A DNA stretch of 64,000 nt from Chloroflexi bacterium TSY (lineage in GTDB: Bacteria > Chloroflexota > Anaerolineae > Caldilineales > Caldilineaceae), in the NCBI GenBank assembly GCA_019217005.1, contig JAHBNG010000011.1, forward strand, positions 62,001-126,000, written 5' to 3'. A model generated the notes under the pieces. It was not told the origin of the DNA. It was given only the letters and a program-made list of their open reading frames with translations, and did no database searches. This document shows, one piece after another, positions 46,133-56,709 of the stretch; within the stretch, counting starts at the first letter, position 1, and every line of letters begins with the position of its first letter. A program made the position numbers and the translations under genes.

Positions 46133-47113
46133 ATGAAACTCATCATTCAGATCCCTTGCTACAATGAATCGGAGGTACTGCCATTGACAGTGGCTGCTTT
46201 GCCGCGTACACTGCCCAACATAGATACGGTTGAGGTTTTGGTCATCGATGATGGTAGCAGTGATGACACTGTGGCTGTGGCGGAAGAAATTGGTGTAGAT
46301 CATGTGATCAGTATGTCTCACATGGGTTTAGCCAAAGCATTTGCAACTGGCTTGGATGCTTGTTTGCGTCAGGAAGCAGATATCATTGTCAACACAGATG
46401 CAGACAACCAGTATTGTGCCGATGACATCATCAAGTTGATTGAACCGATTGTCGCTGGACGAGCCGAGTTAGCGGTTGGTGATCGAGGCGTTGCAGATGA
46501 ACCCCACTTTTCACCCATAAAACGTCTATTGCAACGTTTGGGAAGTTGGGTTGTTTCATTGGCGGCTGGAATTCAAATACCAGACGCCACCAGCGGTTTT
46601 CGAGCTTACAGCAAATGGGCGGCGCTGAACACAGTTGTACTGAGTGAATATTCATACACACTGGAGACGCTGATCCAGGCCGGAGCGAATAAAGTCCCAA
46701 TCGAATATGTAAAAATTCGCACCAATGCCTCAACGCGTCCCTCGCGGTTGAAAAAGAGCATCGTTCACTTTATCCGAAATTCTGCTCCTACGATCTTGCG
46801 CTCTTATACAATGTACCGCCCGCTACGTGTCTTTACAATGCTGGGTGGTCTATCTATCTTGAGCGGTGTTGCACTCGGAATCAGATTTCTTTACTTTTAT
46901 CTTTATGGCATTGGCACTGGCAATGTCCAATCATTGATTCTGGCCGCGATTCTGTCGATTGTGGGGTTTCAGATTCTTTTGATCGGGCTAGTTGCTGATC
47001 TAATCCGGTTTAATCGAAAAATGTCAGAGGAAGTACTGGGGCGGATGCGGCGGCTGGAACTCAATCATCAGCCAACAGCTTTGATGCATCGGTCCTGGAA
47101 GAATTCGCAATGA
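46133..47113 (+). CDS. Family 2 glycosyltransferase, DPM1/GtrB-like
   Basis: A 326-residue enzyme. The GT-A fold starts at once (I-I-Q-I-P-C-Y-N-E), with V-I-D-D-G-S-S-D-D and the metal motif N-T-D-A-D-N-Q near 88-94. Two helices after residue 235 anchor it. This layout transfers a sugar from a nucleotide to polyprenyl phosphate. ATG 46133 is chosen because the upstream extension has no family similarity. Its stop overlaps the next ATG (ATGA), marking the start of a glycan operon. Confidence 0.88.
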   Translation: MKLIIQIPCYNESEVLPLTVAALPRTLPNIDTVEVLVIDDGSSDDTVAVAEEIGVDHVISMSHMGLAKAFATGLDACLRQEADIIVNTDADNQYCADDIIKLIEPIVAGRAELAVGDRGVADEPHFSPIKRLLQRLGSWVVSLAAGIQIPDATSGFRAYSKWAALNTVVLSEYSYTLETLIQAGANKVPIEYVKIRTNASTRPSRLKKSIVHFIRNSAPTILRSYTMYRPLRVFTMLGGLSILSGVALGIRFLYFYLYGIGTGNVQSLILAAILSIVGFQILLIGLVADLIRFNRKMSEEVLGRMRRLELNHQPTALMHRSWKNSQ

Positions 47114-48415
47114 AGATTGCGTTAATTGGACCGGTTTATCCCTATCGAGGAGGGATTGCACATTACACAGCAGAGCTATCTCGTTCACTAAAAGATCATG
47201 GACACGCTCTCCTTTTAATCTCATTCAAGCGACAGTATCCACAATGGCTCTTTCCTGGCAAAAATGATCGAGATGAAAGCAACGAACCCATAGAGGCCCA
47301 AGGTGCTCATTATTGGCTCGATACCTTAAACCCATTCACCTGGATTGTCACATTTGGGCAGATTAAGCAATACAAACCAGATATTATTGTCCTGCAATGG
47401 TGGACGACTTTTTTTGCACCGATTTGGCTGCTGATTGCCCTGTTCAACTTCTTATTTTTACACTCTTCTCTCGTCTTTATCTGTCACAATGTCTTGCCCC
47501 ACGAGCGGCGTTGGTGGGATAAGAGCTTGGCGCGTTGTGTCCTATTTTGGAGTACCTTAAACATTGTACAATCGGAGAAAGAAAAACAGCTTTTACATTC
47601 ACTCTTGCCAGCCGCTCGCATAACCGTTGTTCCAATGCCGCTATTCGATATGTTTGCGAAGCGTCAAATATCGAAAGCAGATGCGCGTTTGCAATTAGAT
47701 ATTCCGTTAGATATTCGGGGTGGTTCATTTTAGGCGGACAATTAGGTTTACATTTTTGCAAAGAGAAAAGATGTTTATATTTTCTACTTTGAGCCATGCT
47801 CAGGCAGAAAATGACCTCATATAGATTTTTATCTATGTATCAAAAGTGTAAACCTAATTCTGAACCACCCCAGATATTCCCGTTCTATTGTTTTTTGGCA
47901 TCGTTCGAAAATATAAGGGACTTGATGATCTTCTTTCTGCTATCCCCATGATTCAAAGGCAACTTAAACATCTCTTGTTGCTTGTTGCGGGTGAATTTTG
48001 GGAAGACAAAGCCTCATACTTAGGACGCGTTCAACAACTTCAGATTTCTGAACTGGTCCGGATTGATGACCGATATATTCCGAATCAAGAAGTGGGACTC
48101 TACTTTTCCGCCGCCGATGTCCTTGTTGCGCCATATCGTCACATGACTGGAAGCGCTGTTGTGGGGCTCGCAAAGGCTTTTGAATTACCCACTATCGTTG
48201 TGAGGGAATCAAAGGAAGATGAGTCCAAATTGCGGAGCAAAAACGACGACGAATTTCATAGAGCGTGTATGATCGCCAGGAGTGTTATTGAGCATTTTAA
48301 TGCCAACGACCAAGCCATGGGGAGTCGAACACCAACAAAGACAACGTGCAAGCAAAAAGAACGAGGATGGTCTAATTTAGTGTCGGCCATTGTCGATGCG
48401 AGCGAATCACATTGA
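47110..48415 (+). pseudogene. Family 4 glycosyltransferase interrupted by the 155-bp element
   Basis: The first half (47110-47716) reads G-P-V-Y-P-Y-R-G-G-I-A-H-Y-T-A-E-L and V-P-M-P-L-F-D-M-F; the second (47880-48415) reads V-L-L-F-F-G-I-V-R-K-Y-K-G-L and V-L-V-A-P-Y-R-H-M-T-G-S-A. Removal of the element and one AGATATTC repeat gives 380 residues with a seamless D-I-P-L-D-I-P-V-L-L-F-F join. At present translation stops at 47733, inside the element, so the donor-binding half is lost. Confidence 0.9.
47717..47871. mobile_element. 155-bp non-autonomous element, copy 2
   Basis: Same ends, length and orientation as 36749-36903, with a single base difference noticed (position 68 of the element). 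AGATATTC duplications at 47709-47716 and 47872-47879. The near identity implies recent movement of both copies. Confidence 0.9.
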
Positions 48416-48467
48416 GCCGATATTGTTTTTGCAGAGAACTTTGGGAGTACATAGGAAGCAGGAGAGG

Positions 48468-49355
48468 ATGAAAACATATACGCTTAAATCAATTTCGGTT
48501 ATTGTGCCTACCTACAATGAACCACTGATCGCTCAAACAGTGAAGTCAATTACAGACGATTTGATGAGGCATACAGATGTAGCGTTTGAGATATTAGTGA
48601 TTGGTAAAGATGAGTCTGGTCTGCTTGATACAACATTGCCGCATTTACCATTGATCGAAACATCAGAACATCAAAAGGGAGCTGGACCAGCCGCCGCACG
48701 AAATTTAGGGATCCAAGAAGCTCGATACGATTGGATATTTTTTATCGACGCGGATTGTTTGGTTTTACCAGGCTGGTCGCAAGCGCTGATTGAGCGTTTT
48801 GAAGCAGGTGAAAGTGTAGTGGCTGGCAGCGTAACGCTCTCCGCACCATATGACTATTGGCCGCTTGCTTACAATGTCTCAATGTACCATGAGTTTTTGC
48901 CTGACAAACCAGCAGAGATTAAGAAATATTTGCCAACGATTAATCTTGCCATCAAACGGAAAGTGATCGAGCAGGTCGGTTTGATGAACGAAACGTTGGC
49001 GAGGGTGCAAGATTACGATTGGACCATTCGAATGGCTTTGGCTGGATATCGCCTGTTTTTTGAACCGAAAGCGGCCATTGCGCATTATCCCAACCGTTAT
49101 ACATTCAAGCCTGTTTGGAGAGACTGGAGACGGAGCGGTTACTATAGCCGGGTGAATCGATTGCGCTATGCCGATTATTATCAATCACCTAAATTGTTGA
49201 ATCATAAATGGTTTGTGCGTTTGCTGTCTCCATTGGTGGCTGCTTATGTAACAGCTGGAATATTTTTGCGTACACCGCAGTTATGGCGCTATACGCATAC
49301 CGTTCCCGCGGTCTATTTGACTAAGATTGCCTGGTGTATTGGTGCAAGTTCCTAA
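48468..49355 (+). CDS. Family 2 glycosyltransferase
   Basis: A 295-residue GT-A enzyme: S-V-I-V-P-T-Y-N-E-P near the start, a metal motif F-I-D-A-D-C near 90, and an E/D-rich acceptor region with V-Q-D-Y-D-W-T-I-R near 178. A hydrophobic C-terminal stretch suggests membrane association. ATG 48468 follows GGAGAGG. It belongs to the surface-glycan cluster and ends directly before IS110-related sequence. Confidence 0.87.
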   Translation: MKTYTLKSISVIVPTYNEPLIAQTVKSITDDLMRHTDVAFEILVIGKDESGLLDTTLPHLPLIETSEHQKGAGPAAARNLGIQEARYDWIFFIDADCLVLPGWSQALIERFEAGESVVAGSVTLSAPYDYWPLAYNVSMYHEFLPDKPAEIKKYLPTINLAIKRKVIEQVGLMNETLARVQDYDWTIRMALAGYRLFFEPKAAIAHYPNRYTFKPVWRDWRRSGYYSRVNRLRYADYYQSPKLLNHKWFVRLLSPLVAAYVTAGIFLRTPQLWRYTHTVPAVYLTKIAWCIGASS

Positions 49356-49790
49356 GGCTGTTTGAAAAGTCATTCTGAGGAGGCTTTGCGGCCCTGAGTC
49401 CTCCGAGGGAGAATCCAACGATCCAAGTGCAAAAAGAAGATTCTTCGTTCCGTTCCCTCACTCAGCACACTATAAGGAAAATGTCAATACCCAAAATGAA
49501 GGAAAAAAGACAAAACGAAGCGAACATCAGCCAGAGAGGCAGAAGAATGTGATACGATAGATGAATTCGTCCATCAAACTGGCAGCACCGAACAGACCCA
49601 GGGAAGAAGCCAACCGAGCAATCTAGTGCATTCGTGGTCGGAGTCCCGCCACACCAAACTTCATCCGCATTCCGAGAAGGCACCTGGGTCATCAGGCTGA
49701 GTGTCGAGGTCGCAAGAGCGCCTCAGGAATGACAACGATGTGTCCCGGCACCGGCAGGTGATGTCAGAAATAAGAATGTGAGTGGTGAAA
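49356..49790. other. Non-coding left part of the IS110 insertion region
   Basis: It begins with GCTGTTTGAAAAGT (49357-49370), repeated inverted at 51136-51149; the next bases CATTCT also recur on the other side after an 11-12-base gap. It also holds GAGGAGGCTTTGCGGCC...CCTCCGAGGGA inverted text. No gene seen. Confidence 0.45.
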
Positions 49791-51035
49791 CTAAGCGTTC
49801 ACGGAGGCAGGTTGATAATTGCATTGGTTGCGAATGAGTGCCCAGAGAATGCGCAAGAGCCTGCACATCAAGGCCCCAATGGCTTGCATTTTGGTCATAG
49901 GCGGCTCTGGTCGGCTGCACAGATGCTGATAGCGCTCCTGGAAAGCTTCATCCTGTCGAAGGAGGTGAAGACAAGCAAAGTAAAGATAGGTTCTAAGGCG
50001 AGGTCGTCCCTTGTGAGACATGGGAGTACGTTGCCGATTCATCTGGCCAGATTGCTTCGGCGTTGGCACCATCCCCGCCAGTTTGACGAGTTGGTTGCCA
50101 TTGCGAAAGTGGTCAGGATTGCCGATTTCGGCAATGATTAAGGCCGTCGTCACTTTGCCAAGACCGATGGATAGCAGATTGCTGGCATAAGGGAGTTGGT
50201 GGAAAAGCTCGAGTATCTGTGCTTCGATTCGCTCCTGTTGCTGGTGCAGATTCGCTACCCGCTCCTGTTGGATGCGCAGAAGTTCCTGAAGTGCGCCACC
50301 ATCTTTGACACCGATTGACTCAGGAGCCGCTTCATAGAGTTCTCTCACTTTACTGACTTGCAAGCGGCTTCCATCATAATCAGTGCGCACTTCGGCCAGG
50401 AACTCTTCCCATGTGTGAGAGGCGATTTCGGCTGGGTTCGCATGATTTTTCAGCACCGCCCTTATCGCTTTGCCATCGATATCTTTGCAGATCTGACTCG
50501 CTTCGGGAAAGAGACGCTCTGCATACTGCCGCAAGATCGTCTTCTCTTTCGTCAGACTCTGACCCAGTCGATAATGGGCTTGGCTGTAGTTGCGTAACTC
50601 GGCATACACACCTTCTTGCTGTTGCGTCTCCGTATACTGACCGTTTCGCAGCACGTGTGCTATCGTTAGCGCATCCCTATCGTCGTCCTTGGCAAAGTCT
50701 AACTGCGTTGCACTTCGACTTTGCTTGACTGCAAATGGGTTCACCAGCCTATATGGGATTCCCGCTTCCGATAGGTACCTGACTATCCATTGCCAGTAAT
50801 CGTTTGTTGGCTCCAGTCCGATTAACACTTTTGGGCTGCTTGATCCTACATCGATTCCTAGCCACCCGACCAACTTGGCATACGACTCTCGGCTATTTCC
50901 GAACGCACGTCTGCCTTTGATCTGGAATTGCCTATCCATTTTCAGCGCCACATTGCGCTTTTTGCCTATGTCTACTCCGACTAACAACTCGAATTGTTCG
51001 ACATATGCTATTCTTCGTGTTAATGTGCTTTTCAT
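49791..51035 (-). mobile_element. IS110-family transposase, apparently intact
   Basis: A 414-residue DEDD recombinase: V-G-V-D-I-G-K-K-R-N-V-A (first Asp), G-L-E-P-T-N-D-Y-W (Glu), D-D-D-R-D-A-L-T (Asp pair), a long coiled linker, then the C-terminal Transposase_20 part with S-I-G-L-G-K-V-T-T-A, L-A-G-M-V-P and M-S-H-K-G-R-P-R-L-R. The frame is unbroken, unlike every other transposase in the window, so this is the only likely active one. IS110 elements move by an RNA-guided mechanism using a non-coding end; that RNA would lie in one of the flanks, which I cannot delimit. Confidence 0.9.
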
Positions 51036-51159
51036 AGAGTTTCCTTTCGTCGGTCCTTTACTTCTTGCTTCCTTTTGCTGACTTTAGGTTACTCTATTTT
51101 TCCTTATTTCTTATACTAGAATGACACGCTGCCACACTTTTCAAACAGCTTCTAATAAA

Positions 51160-51205
51160 TGGTCAATAGTCAACGATCAGTGGTCAACGATCAATGAACA
51201 GTGAT
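51160..51205. repeat. Short GGTCAACGATCA-type tandem repeats
   Basis: Variants of GGTCAA(T/C)(A/G)(A/G)TCAA follow one another directly before the epimerase gene. This sort of gene-proximal microrepeat may contribute to promoter variation. Low complexity, no coding. Confidence 0.4.
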
Positions 51206-51238
51206 GAATGAAATCACCTTTTGTCGGCGAGTAAATTT

Positions 51239-52405
51239 GTGACAAAAACAGTTCTAATTACAGGTGGAGCCGGGTTTATTGGCTCTCACCTTACGGATGC
51301 GTTGCTTGATGCTGGGTATCAAGTACGCGTTTATGATAGCCTTGATCCACAGGTGCACAGTTCAATTGCTGCTTCTGAACAGTGGCCGTCTTATGCCAAT
51401 CCCCATGCCGAGTATATCTTTGGCGATGTACGCAATGCGGATACGCTTCGCAGTGCGTTGCGAAACGTATCCGCTGTCTACCACCTTGCCGCTTCGGTTG
51501 GGGTTGGGCAATCGATGTATCAAGTTAATAAATATGTAGACGGAAACATCCGCGGCACAGGAGTCCTGCTTGATATTCTGGCAAATAATTGTTCCATTAG
51601 AGAGCGAATCGAGCGCCTCGTGATTGCGTCATCCATGTCGAATTATGGCGAAGGGAAGTATGAGTGTCCGCTTCACGGTGTGGTCTACCCAGATGCCCGA
51701 CCTATGGCTCAGCTGGCAAAACATGATTGGGATCTAAAATGTCAAGTTGCAATGAACAATGGTCAAGTTTGTTCAGAGACATTGATTCCGATACCAACGG
51801 ACGAAAAATCACCAATTCGGCCAAACAGTATTTATGCTATTACCAAGAAATGCCAAGAGGAGATGTGCCTGACGATTGGTCAAGCATATTCGATCCCGAC
51901 CGTTGCCTTGCGTTTATATAATACATATGGTTCCAGACAAGCGTTATCCAATCCATATACAGGACCACTAGCAATATTTGCAACCCGAATCTTAAACGGA
52001 AAGGCACCGCTGATTTTTGAGGACGGTCGGCAACGGCGCGACTTTGTACACGTGTCCGATGTTGTGCAAGCTGCCACGTTGGTGTTGACCCACCCAGAAG
52101 CACCTGGCAATATATATAATGTAGGGTCTGGACAGCCCGTTACTTTGCAAGAAGTGGCGATGACAATCTGCCAGCAGCTAAATTCGACGCTCGTGCCGGA
52201 AATCACGCAAAATTTTCGCGTTGGCGATATCCGTCATGGCTTGGCCGATATTTCGGCGTTGCGCGCTATTGGATATCGATCGGCGACAAGGCTAGCAACA
52301 GGTGTTCAAGAAATTGTTGATGCGATCGACGTACAAGCAGAAGATACGTTTGAGGATGCCATTAATGAGTTGGCGCAACGCGGTTTGATGGCTGAATATC
52401 GGTAG
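51239..52405 (+). CDS. NAD-dependent nucleotide-sugar epimerase/dehydratase
   Basis: A 388-residue extended short-chain dehydrogenase: V-L-I-T-G-G-A-G-F-I-G-S-H at the start. The usual Y-x-x-x-K pair appears as Y-A-I-T-K (about 206), with a Ser/Thr-rich catalytic segment A-S-S-M-S-N-Y-G near 132. Y-N-V-G-S-G and R-R-D-F-V-H-V-S-D are typical of UDP-sugar 4-epimerases and related enzymes. The start is GTG 51239 (GGCGAG upstream) or TTG 51221. It supplies a sugar donor for the surrounding transferases. Confidence 0.85.
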   Translation: MTKTVLITGGAGFIGSHLTDALLDAGYQVRVYDSLDPQVHSSIAASEQWPSYANPHAEYIFGDVRNADTLRSALRNVSAVYHLAASVGVGQSMYQVNKYVDGNIRGTGVLLDILANNCSIRERIERLVIASSMSNYGEGKYECPLHGVVYPDARPMAQLAKHDWDLKCQVAMNNGQVCSETLIPIPTDEKSPIRPNSIYAITKKCQEEMCLTIGQAYSIPTVALRLYNTYGSRQALSNPYTGPLAIFATRILNGKAPLIFEDGRQRRDFVHVSDVVQAATLVLTHPEAPGNIYNVGSGQPVTLQEVAMTICQQLNSTLVPEITQNFRVGDIRHGLADISALRAIGYRSATRLATGVQEIVDAIDVQAEDTFEDAINELAQRGLMAEYR

Positions 52406-52498
52406 CTCGCAATGGTTAGATTCTTTGCTCCGCTCAAGATTGACACGATTGCGGTTTACTGATATTTAGAACGCTCGTGTATCATAGAAAGGAATTGC

Positions 52499-53353
52499 AT
52501 GAATCCCCACGTTTTTGCTGTGGTGACAAATTGGAATGGATTGGATGATACTAGTGAATGTGTGAACTCTGTTCTTCAGTCGTCGTATGACAATGTGTCA
52601 GTTGTAATCGTCGATAATGGTTCGACAGACGATAGCGCAACTCTTTTGGCCAACCGTTTTCCACAAGTTCCACAGGTCAAAACGGGGCAAAATCAGGAGA
52701 TTACGGCGGCCTATAATGCTGGAATTCAGTATGGGCTGAACCATAATGCTGACTTTATTTTGATGCTGAATAATGATACAAAGATCGCACCAGACATGAT
52801 TGAGTATCTTGTATGTGCGGCAGAGAAAGACGAATGCATTGGTATCTTGGCACCCAAGATATATTACTACGACAAACCAGATATCATCTGGTCGGTCGGT
52901 GGTCGCCGCAATCCTTGGACATTCGGGGCATATGACCGCAAAGAAGGTGAAGGTGATTTGCCGAGCAACAGCATTGCTGAGGAAGTTGACTATGCTTGGG
53001 CCTGCGGTATGATGGTTCGTAAAGCGGTCTTCGATAAAATCGGCCTGTTTGATACACGGTTTTGGCTCTATTACGACGAAGTTGATGTCTGTTTACGTGC
53101 AAAGTCTGCCGACTTTAGCGTCTGGTATGTTCCAGAGGCGACTATGTGGCACAAAGTAAGTGGTAGCACAGGGAGTGCACGCTTTGCTAGAATCTGGTCA
53201 CGTAGCAAAATTTTGCTGTATCGTAAACATTCCAAAGGCATCCATCTGCTGAGTCTGGTGCTATATGCCTTTGGTCACGCATTTTATCGCGCAATGTTTC
53301 CCCCCCCCCAGGAAGTCGCAAAATTCGCAGCCACTTTAGATCCTATCTTTTAG
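52499..53353 (+). CDS. Family 2 glycosyltransferase, rhamnosyl-type
   Basis: A 284-residue GT2 protein of the WcaE/RfbF style: V-V-T-N-W-N-G-L-D-D, V-I-V-D-N-G-S-T-D-D, M-L-N-N-D-T (metal motif) near 90, then G-M-M-V-R-K-A-V-F and Y-Y-D-E-V-D-V-C-L-R near 190-200. Acceptors are usually growing glycans. ATG 52499 follows AAAGGA. Near its 3' end a C9 run (53310-53318) is in frame and encodes Pro3. Confidence 0.86.
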   Translation: MNPHVFAVVTNWNGLDDTSECVNSVLQSSYDNVSVVIVDNGSTDDSATLLANRFPQVPQVKTGQNQEITAAYNAGIQYGLNHNADFILMLNNDTKIAPDMIEYLVCAAEKDECIGILAPKIYYYDKPDIIWSVGGRRNPWTFGAYDRKEGEGDLPSNSIAEEVDYAWACGMMVRKAVFDKIGLFDTRFWLYYDEVDVCLRAKSADFSVWYVPEATMWHKVSGSTGSARFARIWSRSKILLYRKHSKGIHLLSLVLYAFGHAFYRAMFPPPQEVAKFAATLDPIF

Positions 53354-53432
53354 GACTCTACGATGGTTTGGTTTGGACGCCCAACAGCTAACTCTTTGTG
53401 GTTCACACCAAAACGGATAGGAACGACGAAGT

Positions 53433-55112
53433 ATGACAAAACGTGTTTTTGTATTGGGGCTAGATGGTGCAACATGGGATCTCATGGATCCGTGGATTGC
53501 CGATGGGAAGTTGCCCAATTTAGGGCGTTTGGTGCAAAATGGAGCCAGCGGTCCATTGCGCTCAACGATCCATCCCGTTACGACACCTGCATGGACTTCA
53601 TTTTTGACGGGTCAGCAGCAGGGACGACATGGTATTTACGATCATGTACGACGGCGCACTGGAAGCTATAAGATCGAATTGACGAATGCATTCATGTTGA
53701 CTGCTCCGCTTATTTTTGATCATCTGGGGCGGCACAACATGCGCTCCATCTCCGTCAACGTTCCCTATACCTATCCCCCCAGACCCATCCCTGGGTTGTT
53801 GGTGAGCGGTTTTTGGGCCACAATCGTTGGACCTGAGATTACCCAGCCTCCTTCGCTTTGGAATGAGATTGCGCAAATTATACCCGATTATGTTGTGCAT
53901 CCAGATTTCGATCCCCAGTCTGCTGATCCGCTGATTCAGTTTTTGGATGATTACTTGACTGGCATTCGGAATCGTTACAAATTGACCAAATATCTGTTGG
54001 AGAAAGAGGATTGGTCGTTTGGGATGACAGTGTTTATGGCAACAGACCAGATTCAGCACGCTTACTGGCACTTCATGAATACAGATCCGGATGATGCACG
54101 TGGGAGGCGTCTGAAAAATGCAATTTATGAAGTCTATAAAACAATTGATGATGGTTTGGCCGACTTGCTTTCGACGATTGGTCCAGACACATTGGTGATC
54201 ACCGTATCAGACCACGGTGCGGGCGAGTTACATCGATTTGTCCACTTAAATAGATGGCTGTCGGATCAGGGGTATTTGACGTTTAAGCAATCAACGCGCA
54301 ATGTCCGGTCACAGATGGTCACGAAGTTTGCGAGCTTATACAAAGCCCACGTTCCTGCCTCAATACGTTTTCAAGTGCGTAAACGACTAGGAATGGGTTT
54401 TGAACGCGCAAAATCAGAAATGGAGTCCCAACTCTTCGCATCTCCGATTGATTGGTCTAGGAGCCAAGCATATTCTCTGGGAGCCTGCGGCAATATCTTC
54501 ATCAACTTGAGCGGTCGTGAACCAGACGGTGTCGTTGCGCCGGGCGATGAGTATGAGCTTGTGCGCGATCGGATTGTCCAAGATCTGGGAGAACTGAGCG
54601 ATCCAGAAACCGGGGAACGGCTGGTTAAACGCGTTTATCGACGAGAGGAGATTTATTCAGGTCCATTTGTTGAAAATGCACCGGATTTGGTGATTGAGTG
54701 GAAGGATTATCGCTATTGGGGACGTGGGCGCTATGATCAAAATATGCCGCCTCTATTGGAAGAACCAGGGACTTGGGATTTTAGTGATTTGCCTTTAACG
54801 TCTACACATCGCCCCCATGGAATATTGATTGTCAACGGGCCTGGGGTTGCACAGGGCAAACGAATCGCTGATGCTCATCTGATCGATCTTGTGCCGACCA
54901 TCTTGGCTTATCTTGACCTTCCTTTACCTTCCGATCTAGATGGTCGTGTCTTGGCCGATCTCTTTCAGGCCGGATGCATCAACCCTCAAGTTTCCGATGA
55001 GACAGATTCGGCAAAGCAGACGGCAGGAGATTTCGAGATATCTAAAGAAGATGAAGAAAAGGTTTTGAAGCGACTAGAAGACTTAGTACTACTGTGCAGC
55101 AATATATTGTGA
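53433..55112 (+). CDS. NPP-type phosphodiesterase, last codons replaced by an IS701-type insertion
   Basis: A 559-residue type I phosphodiesterase/nucleotide pyrophosphatase fold: G-L-D-G-A-T-W-D with the first metal Asp, Thr nucleophile in T-T-P-A-W-T-S-F-L-T-G near 55, D-H-G-A-G-E near 248, and H-R-P-H-G-I-L near 463. The native end is L-E-D-L-G-Y-L; an insertion at 55087 replaces the last G-Y-L with V-L-L-C-S-N-I-L. Rejoining across the element gives 554 residues ending at 56713. The tail lies outside the active site, so the enzyme may still work. It probably acts on lipid- or sugar-linked phosphodiesters in the glycan pathway. Confidence 0.85.
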   Translation: MTKRVFVLGLDGATWDLMDPWIADGKLPNLGRLVQNGASGPLRSTIHPVTTPAWTSFLTGQQQGRHGIYDHVRRRTGSYKIELTNAFMLTAPLIFDHLGRHNMRSISVNVPYTYPPRPIPGLLVSGFWATIVGPEITQPPSLWNEIAQIIPDYVVHPDFDPQSADPLIQFLDDYLTGIRNRYKLTKYLLEKEDWSFGMTVFMATDQIQHAYWHFMNTDPDDARGRRLKNAIYEVYKTIDDGLADLLSTIGPDTLVITVSDHGAGELHRFVHLNRWLSDQGYLTFKQSTRNVRSQMVTKFASLYKAHVPASIRFQVRKRLGMGFERAKSEMESQLFASPIDWSRSQAYSLGACGNIFINLSGREPDGVVAPGDEYELVRDRIVQDLGELSDPETGERLVKRVYRREEIYSGPFVENAPDLVIEWKDYRYWGRGRYDQNMPPLLEEPGTWDFSDLPLTSTHRPHGILIVNGPGVAQGKRIADAHLIDLVPTILAYLDLPLPSDLDGRVLADLFQAGCINPQVSDETDSAKQTAGDFEISKEDEEKVLKRLEDLVLLCSNIL

Positions 55113-56698
55113 AACACAAAGGAAATTCGTTATATTTCTGGGCATATTGCTAACAAAACGCAAACAGAATGCAAAGGAAAAATGAGATAGACTGAAGAGC
55201 CAATAAAATGAAGCAGTCTTCGATGAAAGGAAATCAAGATGAAACTTGCTCAAGCAGTCAATCAATATGACTACAGCCAACTGGAAAGCCCGCCGCTGCT
55301 GGAACTGACAGAAGAGCAACTGGCGGCACTGGCCGACCAACTCCAGGAGTATCATGCCATATATAGTCCATACTTCAGCCATGTGGCTCAGAGAGAGCAT
55401 GCGTACCACTACATGCGAGGCTTGTTAGACCCCGAAATCAAACGCAAATCGGCCGAGAACATCGCGCTGGCGACAGTAGGAGAATCGGGTGTACGCCCCC
55501 TGCAAAGCTTTGTGGGTCAGAGCCGCTGGAGCGGTGAAGCGATGCTGGCGGAACATACTCGACAGACAGGTGAGTTGTTGGGAGACGCAAATGGCGTCTT
55601 ACTCCTGGATGGGAGCGACATTCCCAAGCAAGGAGAAGAGTCAGTGGGCGTCAAGCGGCAGCGGTGTGGCGAACTGGGCAAGATCGCCAACTGTCAAGCC
55701 GGAGTCTTCCTGGGATATAATAGCTCTCATGGCTATACCTTACTGAACTGTCGGTTGTATATCCCCCAAGAATGGTTTAGTGATGAGTATGCAGAGAAGC
55801 GGTACAAAACCGGTCTTCCCACTGACCTGACCTTCCAAACAAAAAATGAATTGGCTTGGTCCATGATTGAGCAGACGCACGCCCTGGGTGCGTTGCCCAT
55901 CCGCTGGATCACTATGGATGAAGCCTTTGGCAAAGATACTCATCTGCTTGACTGCATTGATGGCCAAACCGCTTACAGCTACTTTGCTGAAGTGCCCAAA
56001 GAGACTCGTGTCTGGACCTCCAGCCCCCAGACCTATCTGCCCGCATCATCTGGATGCGGGCGCAAAGCTCAAGCTCCGCGTCCGGCCTGGTGAACCTACG
56101 CCTCTCACCGTTGCTCAACTCGCTGACACCTTCCAGGAGCATGAGTGGCAACAGCATGTTCTCAAAGAGGGCTCCAAGGGCTTCATCGTTGCTTCCATTG
56201 CTTGTCGCCGCATTGTCTCTGTCCGCAATGGGCTCCCCGGTTCTGCTCTCTGGCTCATCGTCCGCCGCAATCCCGATTGCTCTCTGCAATACTTTCTCTC
56301 AATGCACCACCCCTTGAGACTTCCTTGGATGACTTCGCCACTGTTTCTGCTTTGCGTTGGCCCATTGAAACCATTTTTGAACAAGCCAAGCAGTTTCTCG
56401 GACTCAACGAATATGAAACTCGCAGTTGGCTCGGTTGGCATCATCATATGACCTTAGTCATTTTGGCCTTTGGTTTCTTGGCTCGTTCTCAGTTTTTCCT
56501 CAAATATGATGCCCCCGCTCTCACTTTGCCACAGGTTGTTGAACTTCTCCATGCCGTTCTGCCTAAACCTGTCTTGACACTCGCTGAGACTATCGAGCGC
56601 CTTCGCTACAAGCAACGTCGTCTTGCTTCCGCTAAACGCTCGCATTATCTTGTGCAAAAATCGAACATTATCGAGCCTTTACTTGATGCACAGTAGTA
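55087..56698. mobile_element. IS701-type insertion sequence
   Basis: Ends are TACTACTGTGCA inverted; exact 4-bp duplications TTAG lie at 55083-55086 and 56699-56702. A 4-bp YTAR target is characteristic of IS701, and the transposase fits. Length 1612 bp. It separates the phosphodiesterase's final codons and the flippase start (GTG 56710) from their promoter. Confidence 0.9.
55239..56696 (+). pseudogene. IS701-type transposase with two frame shifts
   Basis: Frame A from ATG 55239 gives H-Y-M-R-G-L-L, L-L-L-D-G-S-D-I-P-K-Q-G (first Asp) and I-R-W-I-T-M-D-E-A-F-G (second Asp). The match moves to the next frame near 56050-56060 (R-P-G-E-P-T-P-L, V-L-K-E-G-S-K-G) and returns near 56300 to L-R-W-P-I-E-T-I-F-E-Q-A-K (Glu) and W-L-G-W-H-H-H-M-T. 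The two shifts together restore the frame, but the active-site segments are unlinked. Confidence 0.8.
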
Positions 56699-56709
56699 TT
56701 AGGATACTT

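Noticed and set aside
49462..49692. 76-residue ORF left of the IS110 transposase
   Set aside because: No motif; it lies in non-coding flank of the insertion region.
51239..52405. Possible frame damage in the epimerase by the neighbouring IS110 element
   Set aside because: The frame is complete with all cofactor and catalytic motifs; the element ends before the gene.
53310..53318. C9 run as a frameshift in the GT2 gene
   Set aside because: The run is in frame as written and the protein ends a normal distance later; only its potential for slippage is noted.
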